Of a DNA stretch of 64,000 nucleotides, positions 44,599 to 53,744 are shown in pieces. Below the pieces are notes generated by a model. The model had not been told where the DNA came from and made no database searches. It worked only from the letters and a program-made list of their open reading frames with translations. Position 1 is the first letter of the stretch. Each line of letters begins with the position of its first letter. The position numbers and the translations under genes were made by a program. The DNA comes from Pseudomonas putida (GTDB taxonomy: Bacteria > Pseudomonadota > Gammaproteobacteria > Pseudomonadales > Pseudomonadaceae): positions 1,860,001-1,924,000 of the forward strand of contig NZ_CP066306.1 of NCBI RefSeq assembly GCF_016406145.1, read 5' to 3'.

Positions 44599-44614
44599 GA
44601 GGCCTGTACCCTGT

Positions 44615-45304
44615 TCAGGGCTGCATCACGATCAACTGCGCGCCTTCATTACGGACATTCCCCACGGCCTCGCCCACCGCAAACCATTCAAAGGCTTCCA
44701 CCGGTAGGCCCCGCTCCCGTGCCAGCCGCTCGGCCTGATCGGCAGGCACTTCCAGGTCGATCCATGCCCGTGCATCCACCGGCCCCAGTGCCAGTGGCCG
44801 GCGGTCATGGATATCGACCATCCCCGCATCGCTCGCTGCAGTAATGATCACAAACCCATCCCCTTCGTTCGGCTCCAACCCTGCACGTACCTGAGCCAGC
44901 GCGGCCATGAACATCGGTGCCTGGCTTTTCAGGCGGATGAAGTAGGGCTGCTTGCGCTTGGGGTCGTGCGGGTCGCTCACCCATTCGTACCAGCCGTCGG
45001 CCATGACCAGGGCCCGCCCTTGAGGCCAGAATGCCTTGAAGAACTTGCCCGTGGTCACGGTTTCCACCCGTGCGTTGATCGGCGCAGGCCTCGGGCCCTT
45101 GGCCCAGAACGGTACCCAACCCCAATGGCAGGGGTCGATGCGCAGGCCATCGGCGGCGTTGTGCAAAACCTGTACGCGGCTGCCAGGGGCCACGTTGTAA
45201 CGGCCAATGGGCACGTTGTTGTAACCGCTGATCACATCCTGCCCGGCGTTCAGCTCACGCAGGTAATCGGCCTGGCCTTGATACTGGGCGAAGCGTCCGC
45301 ACAT
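44615..45304 (-). CDS. SOS response-associated peptidase family protein (YedK/HMCES-like)
   Basis: This 229-aa protein begins MCGRFAQ, with the catalytic Cys2 that forms a thiazolidine crosslink to abasic sites in single-stranded DNA, protecting them. Other conserved elements are RYNVAPGS (Asn), INARVETV (Asn/Arg/Glu), ADGWYEW and the His in DIHDRRPLAL. It is convergent with the ABC transporter gene, ends 16 bases away, and forms a single-gene unit. No LexA box was searched for beyond eye inspection of the upstream 100 bases, where none is obvious. Confidence 0.92.
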   Translation of the reverse strand: MCGRFAQYQGQADYLRELNAGQDVISGYNNVPIGRYNVAPGSRVQVLHNAADGLRIDPCHWGWVPFWAKGPRPAPINARVETVTTGKFFKAFWPQGRALVMADGWYEWVSDPHDPKRKQPYFIRLKSQAPMFMAALAQVRAGLEPNEGDGFVIITAASDAGMVDIHDRRPLALGPVDARAWIDLEVPADQAERLARERGLPVEAFEWFAVGEAVGNVRNEGAQLIVMQP

Positions 45305-45619
45305 GGCATGTCCCCCACTCGTCGAAATGTCTTGCGCCCGATCGACCCTGCAACCGCCCCAGTGTTATCTGTTCATTCATACAAATGCCCGCCGTCGGCC
45401 GCTGATCACGAGGAGCATTCCATCTCGCTGGTTGCGTTGTTCAACCTGCGTGCGCTGCACAGGTACCTGGTCAGGATAGTCGGCGACAGCATGTAGGGTG
45501 CCGGCATCTTCAAATACCGACCAGCTCACCAGGCCGATGTAGGGCGCGCCCAGAACTGCCGCGTTACCTAAAGCCCCCGCCGACACCAGCGTTGGAATTG
45601 TTCTCTGTATGTCGAGTTC
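45305..45619. other. Gene-poor border of the metal-resistance module
   Basis: No gene is supported. A short minus-strand frame (45377-45586, MSAGALGNAAVLG...) and a plus-strand frame ending at 45496 overlap each other, and neither is recognised. This is the likely left junction of the copB/copA/dmeF module. Confidence 0.4.
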
Positions 45620-46486
45620 TCAAAACCACATGCGAATGCCGGCAACGAAGCGCGCTTCGTCCACGTCTGCGCCTTCATCACGGATGAAGTCGGCGGTTTT
45701 GCCGTAGGAACGACTCCAGGCAATGCCTATGTAGGGGGCAAACTGGCGGATAATTTCGTAGCGTAAGCGAAGTCCGACTTCCGTGTTGGCCAGACCAGTG
45801 CCGACCCCGCGTTGCGGATCGTTCTTGCCATAGAAGTTGGCCTCAGCGGTTGGCTGAAGGATCAAGCGATTGGTCAGCAGAATGTCGTACTCACCCTCCA
45901 GGCGGGCGGCAGTCTGACCGTTCTCACCTATGAAAGCCGTCGCTTGCGCCTCGAAGTCGTACAGCGCCATTCCCTGAATACCGAAGGCTGCCCAGGTCTG
46001 GGGCGATTCCGGTTCGAAGTCCTGCCGCAGACCGGCGACCACATCCCACCATGGGCTGATCGAGCGGCCGTACAGGAGTTGCAGTTGCGCATCTTCAGTT
46101 ACCCCGTTGGTGCGCTCGCCCTCCGCGCGAATCCAGAGCCGGTTAACGTCGCCGCCCATCCATCCTGATGCATCCCAGGCAAGCGTGCTGCCTTCATCGG
46201 CGTTTTGGTATTCCAGCTGGTCCAGCAAGAAAAAACCGTTGATCCCGCTGTCATCCATTTTGTGCCCGTCAAGCGGGGGGAAGGCAGCCTGGCGGTCGGC
46301 GTCGGTCAGCACTGGGATCGGCGTGCGGGCGGTCGAGGCGGGGGTGGCTTTGGACTGGCTGTGACCCATTGCCGAGTGATCCATCCCGGAATGATCCATT
46401 TCAGCGGCGATGCAGGGCGAAACGGCCAGCACGCCAAGAGAAAAGGTCAGTGCCAGCAACGATGGTCGTGCAAAGCTACCGGCCAT
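45620..46486 (-). CDS. copB: Copper resistance outer-membrane protein CopB
   Basis: This 288-aa protein has a Sec signal (to about residue 28, SPCIAA), a Met/His copper-binding segment ([15 protein letters not shown]) and then an outer-membrane beta-barrel of the CopB family: [52 protein letters not shown] and the C-terminal [11 protein letters not shown] ending in Phe. It works with CopA in periplasmic copper sequestration. Compared with P. syringae CopB, the Met-rich repeat is short. It overlaps the 38-codon ORF before it by 11 bases. Confidence 0.92.
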   Translation of the reverse strand: MAGSFARPSLLALTFSLGVLAVSPCIAAEMDHSGMDHSAMGHSQSKATPASTARTPIPVLTDADRQAAFPPLDGHKMDDSGINGFFLLDQLEYQNADEGSTLAWDASGWMGGDVNRLWIRAEGERTNGVTEDAQLQLLYGRSISPWWDVVAGLRQDFEPESPQTWAAFGIQGMALYDFEAQATAFIGENGQTAARLEGEYDILLTNRLILQPTAEANFYGKNDPQRGVGTGLANTEVGLRLRYEIIRQFAPYIGIAWSRSYGKTADFIRDEGADVDEARFVAGIRMWF

Positions 46487-46592
46487 TTTTCCCTGCCTCA
46501 GCTATGTCGCTAAGCTGTGATTCCAGCATCATGCTGGGATTGATGCCTTCATGGTTCAGGGAAAAGGCGCTTCGTTTCATTGGTTTGCTCAT
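46476..46592 (-). CDS. Candidate 38-aa small protein between copA and copB
   Basis: The frame begins [20 protein letters not shown] and ends [11 protein letters not shown]. It has a strong ribosome site (GGGAGAG about 8 bases before the ATG at 46592), begins 14 bases after the copA stop, and overlaps the copB start by 11 bases. It is basic, has no membrane segment and is unlike anything I know. It may be a real peptide, or serve to couple copB translation to copA. Confidence 0.45.
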   Translation of the reverse strand: MSKPMKRSAFSLNHEGINPSMMLESQLSDIAEAGKNGR

Positions 46593-46606
46593 CTCGTCTC
46601 TCCCGT

Positions 46607-48349
46607 TCATTCGTCTACGCGCACTTCTCGGAACATGCCCGTTTCCATGTGGTACATGAGGTGGCAGTGATAGGCCCAACGCCCTAGCGCATCGGCGGTT
46701 ACGCGATAGCTTCGTTTCGAGCCGGGAGGCATATCGATCGTGTGCTTTCGGACCATGAAGTTGCCGTCCTCGTCCTCCAGGTCGCTCCACATGCCGTGCA
46801 GGTGGATGGGGTGAGTCATCATGGTGTCGTTGACCAAGGTGATGCGCAGGCGCTCGCCGTACTTGAGCCGCAGCGGCTGGGCGTCAGAGAACTTGATGCC
46901 GTCGAACGACCAGGCGAACTTTTCCATATGGCCGGTGAGGTGCAGTTCGATGGTCCGGCCCGGTTCACGGCCATCCGGATCGATGAAGGTGCTTCGCAAA
47001 TCCGAATAAGTGAGCACACGGCGGCCATTGTCACGAAGCCCGATTCCTGGGTCGTTCAGCTTGGGAGCCGGGGTCATGGTCTGCATGTCGACCAGCGGGT
47101 TGTTTGTTTCCGAGGCGGGATGGCTTTGCATGGCACTGCCAGTCGCCATACTGCCGTGATTCATGCCGGCCATGCTGCCATGGTCCATACCCGCCATATT
47201 GTTGTGCTCCATGCCGGCCATGTTGCCGTGGTCCATCCCCATGTCGCTCATGGAGATCAAAGGCCTTGGGTCTAAAGCAGGCACCGGGCCCTGCATGTCC
47301 TCGCGAACAGCGAGGGTCCCTCTGGAATAGCCAGTGCGATCCATGGATTGGGCAAAGATGGTGTAAGCCTGCTCGTTTTCAGGCTCGACAATGACGTCGT
47401 AGGTTTCGGCAACCGCGATGCGGAATTCATCGATCGACACAGGCTTGACGTACTGCCCGTCGGCTGCGACAACCGTCATCTTCAAGCCGGGTATACGCAC
47501 GTCGAAATAGGTCATGGCGGAGCCGTTGATAAAGCGCAGCCGGATTTTCTCGCCTGGCTTGAAGATTCCAGTCCAATTGCCATTGGGCGCCTTGCCGTTC
47601 ATGAGGTAGGTGTAGGTATACCCACTCACGTCAGCAAGATCGGTTGGGCTCATCTTCATCTCAGCCCACATCTTCCGATCGGCCACAGCGCCAGACCAGC
47701 CTTTCTCACTCACGTCATCGACGAAGTCGCCAACCGTCCGCTTGTGGAAGTTGTAGTAGTCCGACTGTTTCTTGAGCTTGGACAGGACCTGCGCCGGATT
47801 TGCGTCGGTCCAGTCGCTGAGCATGACGACGTAGTCACGGTCGTAGGTGAAAGGCTCTGGATCCTTCGCATCGATCACTAGCGCACCGTAAACACCGACC
47901 TGCTCCTGCAAGCCCGAGTGGCTGTGGTACCAGTAGGTGCCGTTCTGGTGGACCTTGAACCTGTATTCATACATGCCATCCGGAGCGATGCCATGGAAGC
48001 TCAGGCCCGGTACGCCGTCCATGTTTGCCGGCAGAATGATCCCGTGCCAGTGGATGGACGTGTCCTGTTTCAAGCGATTGCGCACACGCAGCGTGACTGT
48101 GTCGCCCTCTCGCCAGCGAAGAATCGGTCCCGGCAGCGAGCCGTTGATGGCCATTGCCGTACGCGCTGCGCCGGTAATGTTCACCGGGAGCTCCCCGATG
48201 TACAGGTCAAAATCGGTGCCGGTCAGTACGTTGGGTTGGCCAGGGCTGGTCACGGCCCAGGCCGGCGTGCGCCACATGCCCAGCCCACCCAGTAGTCCGG
48301 TAGCAGCGAGGCCCGTGACGAATGAGCGTCTCGTGGTTTTGCTTTGCAT
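46607..48349 (-). CDS. copA: Multicopper oxidase CopA
   Basis: This 580-aa periplasmic copper resistance oxidase is exported by Tat (TTRRSFVTGLAATGLLGG). The copper sites are complete: HWHGIILP and YWYHSHSGLQEQ in domain 1, HPIHLHGMW and the T1/T3 block WAYHCHLMYHMETGM at the end. A Met/His repeat (MDHGNMAGMEHNNMAGM and on) lies near residues 375-415 and binds extra Cu. The start at 48349 (MQSKTTRRS) is set by the Tat signal; the 19 codons upstream are not used. It is first gene of copA-orf38-copB, with a CopR-type box 150 bases upstream. Confidence 0.95.
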   Translation of the reverse strand: MQSKTTRRSFVTGLAATGLLGGLGMWRTPAWAVTSPGQPNVLTGTDFDLYIGELPVNITGAARTAMAINGSLPGPILRWREGDTVTLRVRNRLKQDTSIHWHGIILPANMDGVPGLSFHGIAPDGMYEYRFKVHQNGTYWYHSHSGLQEQVGVYGALVIDAKDPEPFTYDRDYVVMLSDWTDANPAQVLSKLKKQSDYYNFHKRTVGDFVDDVSEKGWSGAVADRKMWAEMKMSPTDLADVSGYTYTYLMNGKAPNGNWTGIFKPGEKIRLRFINGSAMTYFDVRIPGLKMTVVAADGQYVKPVSIDEFRIAVAETYDVIVEPENEQAYTIFAQSMDRTGYSRGTLAVREDMQGPVPALDPRPLISMSDMGMDHGNMAGMEHNNMAGMDHGSMAGMNHGSMATGSAMQSHPASETNNPLVDMQTMTPAPKLNDPGIGLRDNGRRVLTYSDLRSTFIDPDGREPGRTIELHLTGHMEKFAWSFDGIKFSDAQPLRLKYGERLRITLVNDTMMTHPIHLHGMWSDLEDEDGNFMVRKHTIDMPPGSKRSYRVTADALGRWAYHCHLMYHMETGMFREVRVDE

Positions 48350-48496
48350 GCCGTTGCGTCCAGTCAGGTTGATCACTGATATCCAGGCTGCGACTTGGGC
48401 AACCATCCCGTTTCAATTGAGCTCTCACTCCGCCTGATTGGCGCTGGTCTCAGGTTCAGGCTAGCTACCGGGCGCTGTCAGCAAGCTGAGCCCGAC

Positions 48497-48512
48497 ATTA
48501 CTTTTCCGTCAG
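48497..48512 (-). promoter_or_regulatory. CopR-type box upstream of copA
   Basis: Reads CTGACG-GAAAA-GTAAT on the minus strand, one base off the CTGACA-N5-GTAAT box at 4890. It lies 148 bases upstream of the copA start and 135 bases upstream of dmeF. Confidence 0.5.
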
Positions 48513-48646
48513 CTTCTGGTTGGTTGCCATTTTTGTTGCACACTGAAGGGCAACCAAGAGGGGATAGGCCTGACCGGCCTGGAGCGCGCACAAGACGTTG
48601 AAGAACCATTCGATGCCGATTCGGCGGTATTCAAAGTGAGCAGGCC

Positions 48647-49642
48647 ATGAGCACGACTGATTTCGAACATAGCCACAACTTCTTGGGCACCGCCCACGAT
48701 GACAATGCCAAACGAACATTGTGGGTAGTGATGCTCACCGTGGTGATGATGGTCGGTGAGATTGCCGCAGGCTATGTAACTGGGTCGATGGCGCTTTTGG
48801 CAGATGGTTTCCATATGGCAACCCATGCGGGCGCGCTGGGGATTGCCGCTGCGGCCTATGCTTACGCCCGCAAGCATTCGGCAAGTTCCGCCTACAGTTT
48901 CGGTACCGGTAAAGTGGGTGACCTCGGAGGGTTCGCTTCTGCGTTGATTCTTGGCCTTGTCTCGTTAGGCATCGGCATCGAGTCGGTTCTGCGGCTATTT
49001 CAGCCTACCCAAGTGCAGTTCGGGATGGCGACCATGATTGCGATCGTCGGTTTGCTGGTCAATATTATCAGCGCTCTTCTTCTGGCCGGCGGCGGTCATG
49101 ATCACAGCCATTCGCATGGGCATCACACCCATTCGCATGGAGATAACAACTTGCGGTCGGCTTACCTCCATGTGCTCGCCGATGCGGTCACGTCGGTCAT
49201 GGCGATCGTCGCGCTGCTGGCCGGTAGATACCTTGGCTGGGTATGGCTCGATCCAGTCATGGGGATCATTGGCGCTGTTGTGATTGCACGCTGGGCGTGG
49301 TTGCTGATGAAGGATACTGCGGCCGTATTGCTTGATAAGACCGATAACCCTGTCGCCGAAGAAATCAGGGAGTTGCTTGGCCAAGCCGGCGATTTGCAGA
49401 TCACCGACCTGCATGTTTGGAAAGTGGGGCCTCAAGCGCATGCTGCCATCGTCAGTGTGCATGGCCCAGAGCTGCTTTCTGCCGATGACGTTCGGGCTGC
49501 GTTGACGCCTGTACATGAAGTCACTCACCTCACGGTCGAATACCGGACAGTGGCCTGCGGCGTTTTCAAAGGCTCAGGCGCACCGCCAACGCTGCCAAGG
49601 TCACCAGCAACACCGGCACCGTCAACAACACCCCAACCTTGA
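48647..49642 (+). CDS. dmeF: CDF-family metal efflux transporter (DmeF-like), extended C-terminus
   Basis: This 331-aa inner-membrane cation diffusion facilitator has the DmeF-like start [17 protein letters not shown], then [21 protein letters not shown] (HD..D type metal site), a His-rich loop ([17 protein letters not shown]) near residue 155, and [14 protein letters not shown]. DmeF exports cobalt and nickel. The last ~27 residues ([15 protein letters not shown]... to TTPQP) are Pro-rich and overlap the 3' end of the convergent arsB by 77 bases. They look like read-through past a junction near 49556, where the family normally ends. Confidence 0.88.
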   Translation: MSTTDFEHSHNFLGTAHDDNAKRTLWVVMLTVVMMVGEIAAGYVTGSMALLADGFHMATHAGALGIAAAAYAYARKHSASSAYSFGTGKVGDLGGFASALILGLVSLGIGIESVLRLFQPTQVQFGMATMIAIVGLLVNIISALLLAGGGHDHSHSHGHHTHSHGDNNLRSAYLHVLADAVTSVMAIVALLAGRYLGWVWLDPVMGIIGAVVIARWAWLLMKDTAAVLLDKTDNPVAEEIRELLGQAGDLQITDLHVWKVGPQAHAAIVSVHGPELLSADDVRAALTPVHEVTHLTVEYRTVACGVFKGSGAPPTLPRSPATPAPSTTPQP

Positions 49643-50849
49643 AGTAATACCCCCAGCCGATGGTCACGCCCTTGCGCGCCAGCACATGCAGCCACAACAG
49701 CGTGGCCAGGCTGCCGATCGGGGTGATCTTTGGCCCCAGGTCGCAGCCGATCACGTTGGCATAGATCATCGCCTCGCGCACCACCCCCTGCGCCTCGCTG
49801 GCATGAATCGACAGCGCCCCGATCAGCACGCTGGGCAGGTTGTTCATGACCGACGACAGCAGCGCCGCAATCAGCCCGGTACCCAGCGAGGCTGCCCACA
49901 GCCCGTGCCCGGCCAGCCAGCTCATCACGTTGCCGAGCGAGTCGGTGAGGCCGGCATTGCGCAAACCGTAGACCACCAGGTACATCCCCAACGAAAACAC
50001 CACGATCTGCCACGGTGCCTCGCGCAGCACGCGGCGGGTGGAGATCACATGGCCCCGGGCGGCGACGGCGAACAGTACCGCCGCGCAGGCTGTGGCCACG
50101 GCACTGACCGGGATACCCATGGGTTCGAGAACGAACAGGCTGGCCAGTAATGCCAGCAGCACCGCCCAGCCGACACGGAACGTTGCGCGGTCGCGCACGG
50201 CCATTGCCGGCACCTTGAGGTCCTCGGTGGCATAGCGCAGCGGAATGTCGCGGCGAAAATACAGCCACAGCACCAGCAGCGTTGCTGCCACTGCTACCAG
50301 GTTCACCGGCACCATCACCGAGGCATAGGCGTTGAACCCCAGGTCGAAGTAGTCCGCCGAGACGATGTTCACCAGGTTGGATACCACCAGTGACAGGCTG
50401 GCGGTGTCGGCAATGAAGCCTGCACCCATGACGAAGGCCAGGGTCGCTGCCGGGGAGAAGCGCAGCGCCAGCAGCATCGACATGACGATCGGGGTGAGGA
50501 TCAGCGCCGCGCCGTCATTGGCGAACAGCGCCGACACCGCCGCGCCCAGCAGCACCATGAAGGCGAACAGGCGGCGCCCGTCCCCTCGCGCCCAGCGCGC
50601 CACATGCAGCGCCGCCCATTCGAAAAAGCCCGCTTCGTCCAGCAGCAGGCTGATGACGATGAGGGCGATGAAGGTGGCGGTGGCGTTCCAGATGATGGCC
50701 CATACCGTGGGGATGTCATGCAGCGATACCACGCCGAACACCAGGGCCAGCACGGCGCCGAGTGTGGCGCTCCAGCCAACGCCGAGGCCTTTGGGCTGCC
50801 AGATGACCAGGGTCAGGGTGAAAAGGAAGATCAGAGCGGCTGGGAGCAT
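49566..50849 (-). CDS. arsB: ArsB-type arsenite efflux permease
   Basis: This 427-aa membrane protein has about 12 segments and the ArsB/NhaD pattern: [24 protein letters not shown] TM region (residues ~50-75), [17 protein letters not shown] and [31 protein letters not shown] and [19 protein letters not shown]. It exports arsenite or antimonite using the proton gradient. The start at 50849 ([10 protein letters not shown]) is the family start. No arsR, arsC or arsH is adjacent, so it is an isolated copy. Its 3' end is overlapped by dmeF. Confidence 0.9.
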   Translation of the reverse strand: MLPAALIFLFTLTLVIWQPKGLGVGWSATLGAVLALVFGVVSLHDIPTVWAIIWNATATFIALIVISLLLDEAGFFEWAALHVARWARGDGRRLFAFMVLLGAAVSALFANDGAALILTPIVMSMLLALRFSPAATLAFVMGAGFIADTASLSLVVSNLVNIVSADYFDLGFNAYASVMVPVNLVAVAATLLVLWLYFRRDIPLRYATEDLKVPAMAVRDRATFRVGWAVLLALLASLFVLEPMGIPVSAVATACAAVLFAVAARGHVISTRRVLREAPWQIVVFSLGMYLVVYGLRNAGLTDSLGNVMSWLAGHGLWAASLGTGLIAALLSSVMNNLPSVLIGALSIHASEAQGVVREAMIYANVIGCDLGPKITPIGSLATLLWLHVLARKGVTIGWGYYFKVGVLLTVPVLLVTLAALAVRLSL

Positions 50850-50961
50850 GGAAACGCTGTCTCGTCTCATGAGGAGGGCAGAAGTGACTGTACACGGGCT
50901 GGCTACGCATCGGAAAAGTTCCGGTGCAAACATGTAAGTTTCGTAAATAAGATTTAAACCC

Positions 50962-50982
50962 ATTTGAGAATCACTATATTTA
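50962..50982. promoter_or_regulatory. Possible Fur box upstream of the TonB-dependent receptor
   Basis: TTTGAGAATCACTATATTT partly matches the Fur inverted repeat (TGAnAATnAnTAT core). It lies between arsB and the receptor gene, 107 bases before the receptor start. Iron control is expected for this gene class. The match is imperfect. Confidence 0.45.
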
Positions 50983-51089
50983 CCAACCCTGTTGGCCCCC
51001 GAACAGTGTTTGCGAGGCCGGTGGGCGCGGGCCTTCCGGCTTCCTGGCAGGGATGTGCCCTTCGCTTACCCATCGCAGGAGATGTGTCA

Positions 51090-53330
51090 ATGCAGTGCAG
51101 AACTTCACCCAACAGCCTGGCCCTGGCGTTCGTCGCGTTGGCGTCACCGGCCATGATGGCGACCGCCGCTGAAACAGTGGAGCGCAGCCCTGGTGAGGTG
51201 CTGGAAATGCCGGTGGCCGACGACGCACTGGTGATCCAGGACACCCTGGTCACTGCTGAACGCGAAGCGCGTCAGGCGTTGGGTTCGTCGATCATCACTG
51301 AGGAAGACATCAAGCGTCGCCCGCCGGCCAACGACCTGTCCGACATCATCCGTCGGGAGCCGGGGGTCAACCTGACCGGCAACAGCGCCAGTGGTGCGCG
51401 TGGCAACAACCGGCAGATCGACCTGCGCGGCATGGGCCCGGAGAACACCTTGATCCTCATCGACGGCAAACCGTCCAGCGCGCGCAACGCCGTGCGCTAC
51501 GGCTGGAACGGCGACCGCGACACCCGCGGCGAAACCAACTGGGTGCCGGCCGAGGCGGTCGAGCGCATCGAAATCCTGCGCGGCCCGGCGGCGGCGCGCT
51601 ACGGCTCGGGCGCCATGGGCGGGGTAGTGAACATCATCACCAAGCGGCCCACCGAGGCGTTCAAGGGCAGCCTCAACCTGTTCACGCAAATGCCGGAAGA
51701 CAGCGCCGAGGGTGTCAGCCGTCGTGCCAACTTCAACCTCAGCGGCGGGCTTACCGACAACCTCGGTTTCCGTTTGTACGGTGGCCTGGCCAAGACCGAC
51801 GCCGATGACCTGGACATCAACGCCGACCACGCCAACAGCACGCTGGTCGCCGGCCGTGAGGGCGTGCGCAACAAGGACATCAACGGCCTGCTGAGCTGGA
51901 GGCTCAACGACGAGCACCGCCTCGAAGCCAGCGCCGGTTATAGCCGCCAGGGCAACATCTATGCCGGCGACACCATGAACAGCAACGGCGGCAGCAATGT
52001 CGACCTGATCTCCAGCCTGTATGGCCACGAGACCAATGTCATGCAGCGCAACACCTATGACCTGACCCACCTTGGCGATTTCAGCTGGGGCACCAGCAAG
52101 ACTAGCCTGGCTTACGAATACGTACGCAACTGGCGTCTCAACGAAGGCCTGGCCGGTGGCCCGGAAGGAGCGATCAACGACAGCGGTGCAGCCATGTCGC
52201 GGCTGCGCAACACTCGCCTGAGCAGCGAGGTGAACCTGCCGTTTGCCATGGGCAGTGTTGAACATGTGCTGACCTTGGGCGGCGAGTACCTGTACGAATC
52301 GCTCAACGACCAGGGCTCGTTCCGCCCCCAGAGCTTCGACCCCAGTGGCGGTGGCAGTGACGTCATCAGTGGCTTCGACCGCAGCAACTCGAAGATGACC
52401 GCCAAGAGCTACGCGCTGTTCGTCGAGGACAATATTGTGCTGGGCGACACCACCGTCACCCCAGGCCTGCGCTTCGACCACCACGAAACCTTTGGCGACA
52501 ACTTCAGCCCCAGCCTCAACCTGTCGCACAAGCTGACCGACGCGCTGTCGATCAAGGGTGGTATCGCCCGGGCCTATAAGGTGCCGAACCTGTATCAGTC
52601 CAACCCCAACTACCTGCTCTACAGCCGTGGCAACGGCTGCAGTGTGCAGCAGAGCAACTCCGGGGGCTGCTACCTGCAGGGCAACGCCGACCTCAAGCCG
52701 GAAATCAGCGTCAACAAGGAAATCGGCCTGTTGTACGACCGCGGCACCTGGCGTACCAGCGCGACGTACTTTCGCAACGATTACAAGAACAAGATCATCG
52801 GTGACACCGATGTGCTTTACACCATCAACAGCGGCCGCCGCGTGACCCAGTGGGAGAACGCCGGCGAGGCACGTGTGGAAGGCATCGAGGGCAATCTGTT
52901 CGTCGAACTGACCCCGGTACTGGACTGGAACACCAACCTGACCTGGATGCTCGACAACGACAACCGCGAGACGGGCGAGCCGCTGTCGGTGATCCCCGAG
53001 TACACGGTCAACAGCACCCTGGACTGGCGCGCCACCGACAAGCTTTCGTTCCAGGTGGCCGGTACCTACTACGGCAAGCAGAAGTCGCCGACCTACAACT
53101 ACCGCACCGAGGAGAGCTACGACGCCGAGGCGCAGCAGGATGTCGAGGCATACGGGTTGGTGGATGTCAGCACCGGGTACAAGTTCAACGCCAACTATGA
53201 CGTGCGGGTGGGCGTGAACAACGTGTTCGACAAGCAGATCTATCGCGGTGGCAATGCCAGTAGCTCGGGTGCCAACACCTATAACCAGCCGGGACGTGCG
53301 GTGTTTGCTTCCTTGAATATCTCGTTCTGA
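51090..53330 (+). CDS. TonB-dependent ferric enterobactin receptor (FepA/PirA-like)
   Basis: This is a 746-aa outer-membrane siderophore receptor. It has a signal peptide to about residue 24 (MMATAA), a plug domain with RPPANDLSDIIRREPGVNL, QIDLRGMGPENTLILIDGKP and ERIEILRGPAAARYGSGAMGG, then a 22-strand barrel ending VFASLNISF. YSRGNGCSVQQ..GGCYLQGN and ADLKPEISVNKEIGL are characteristic of FepA/PfeA/PirA catecholate receptors. The start at 51090 follows AGGAG; the longer reading from 50964 is not used. It precedes the DUF3649/PepSY/DUF3325 genes, a common iron-uptake arrangement. Confidence 0.92.
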   Translation: MQCRTSPNSLALAFVALASPAMMATAAETVERSPGEVLEMPVADDALVIQDTLVTAEREARQALGSSIITEEDIKRRPPANDLSDIIRREPGVNLTGNSASGARGNNRQIDLRGMGPENTLILIDGKPSSARNAVRYGWNGDRDTRGETNWVPAEAVERIEILRGPAAARYGSGAMGGVVNIITKRPTEAFKGSLNLFTQMPEDSAEGVSRRANFNLSGGLTDNLGFRLYGGLAKTDADDLDINADHANSTLVAGREGVRNKDINGLLSWRLNDEHRLEASAGYSRQGNIYAGDTMNSNGGSNVDLISSLYGHETNVMQRNTYDLTHLGDFSWGTSKTSLAYEYVRNWRLNEGLAGGPEGAINDSGAAMSRLRNTRLSSEVNLPFAMGSVEHVLTLGGEYLYESLNDQGSFRPQSFDPSGGGSDVISGFDRSNSKMTAKSYALFVEDNIVLGDTTVTPGLRFDHHETFGDNFSPSLNLSHKLTDALSIKGGIARAYKVPNLYQSNPNYLLYSRGNGCSVQQSNSGGCYLQGNADLKPEISVNKEIGLLYDRGTWRTSATYFRNDYKNKIIGDTDVLYTINSGRRVTQWENAGEARVEGIEGNLFVELTPVLDWNTNLTWMLDNDNRETGEPLSVIPEYTVNSTLDWRATDKLSFQVAGTYYGKQKSPTYNYRTEESYDAEAQQDVEAYGLVDVSTGYKFNANYDVRVGVNNVFDKQIYRGGNASSSGANTYNQPGRAVFASLNISF

Positions 53331-53360
53331 TGCTTGGGCCGCTCTGCGGCCCATTCGCGG

Positions 53361-53429
53361 GGCAAGCCCGCTCCTGCAGATACCCCACTGGCGCAAGAGA
53401 AGTGGAGTACCTGAGGGAGCGGGCTTGCC
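53361..53429. repeat. REP-like inverted repeat after the receptor gene
   Basis: GGCAAGCCCGCTCC (53361-53374) and its reverse complement at 53416-53429 are 41 bases apart. They have the GGAGCGGG core of P. putida REP elements. It probably attenuates transcription between the receptor and the downstream inner-membrane genes. Confidence 0.8.
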
Positions 53430-53456
53430 TCGATGTGACTACCAGGAAATACCCCA

Positions 53457-53744
53457 ATGAACAATAAAATCGCCTGGCTGCTGATCCTCTCCCGCAGCAG
53501 CGCCGCGCTGTTGGGCGGCTACGCGCTTAGCTATGCGGCCACCGCCTGCCTGGCGCGGCTGCTGCCCCTGTCACCTGCCGATGCGGTCATCGTCGCGACC
53601 CTGCCAGCCTTCATTTTCTACACCGCAGCCATCCTCTGGGCCTTTGCCAGCCGTGATGCGGTGCGCGCCTGGCTACCGCTTGCCCTCGCTGTGCCCTTGG
53701 CATTGATCGGCTTCTGGCCCCAGGCGCTGGAGTGGCTGGCATGA
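53457..53744 (+). CDS. DUF3649 inner-membrane protein of an iron-uptake cluster
   Basis: This 95-aa protein has three hydrophobic segments (about residues 6-30, 42-62, 70-92), matching DUF3649, often annotated as iron uptake protein. It overlaps the PepSY gene by 4 bases (ATGA) and belongs to a three-gene set with PepSY and DUF3325 that commonly accompanies siderophore receptors. The function may be helping PepSY-type ferric-siderophore reduction at the inner membrane, but this is inference. Confidence 0.82.
   Translation: MNNKIAWLLILSRSSAALLGGYALSYAATACLARLLPLSPADAVIVATLPAFIFYTAAILWAFASRDAVRAWLPLALAVPLALIGFWPQALEWLA

Noticed and set aside
51144..53396. 750-codon frame antisense to the TonB-dependent receptor
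   Set aside because: Shadow of a strongly supported receptor gene; low-complexity Val/Gly/Ala composition.
2719..53429. Recurrent GGAGCGG/CCGCTCC palindromes considered as a CRISPR array
   Set aside because: The copies are single and scattered kilobases apart, each palindromic, with no regular spacers and no cas genes. They are REP-type elements.
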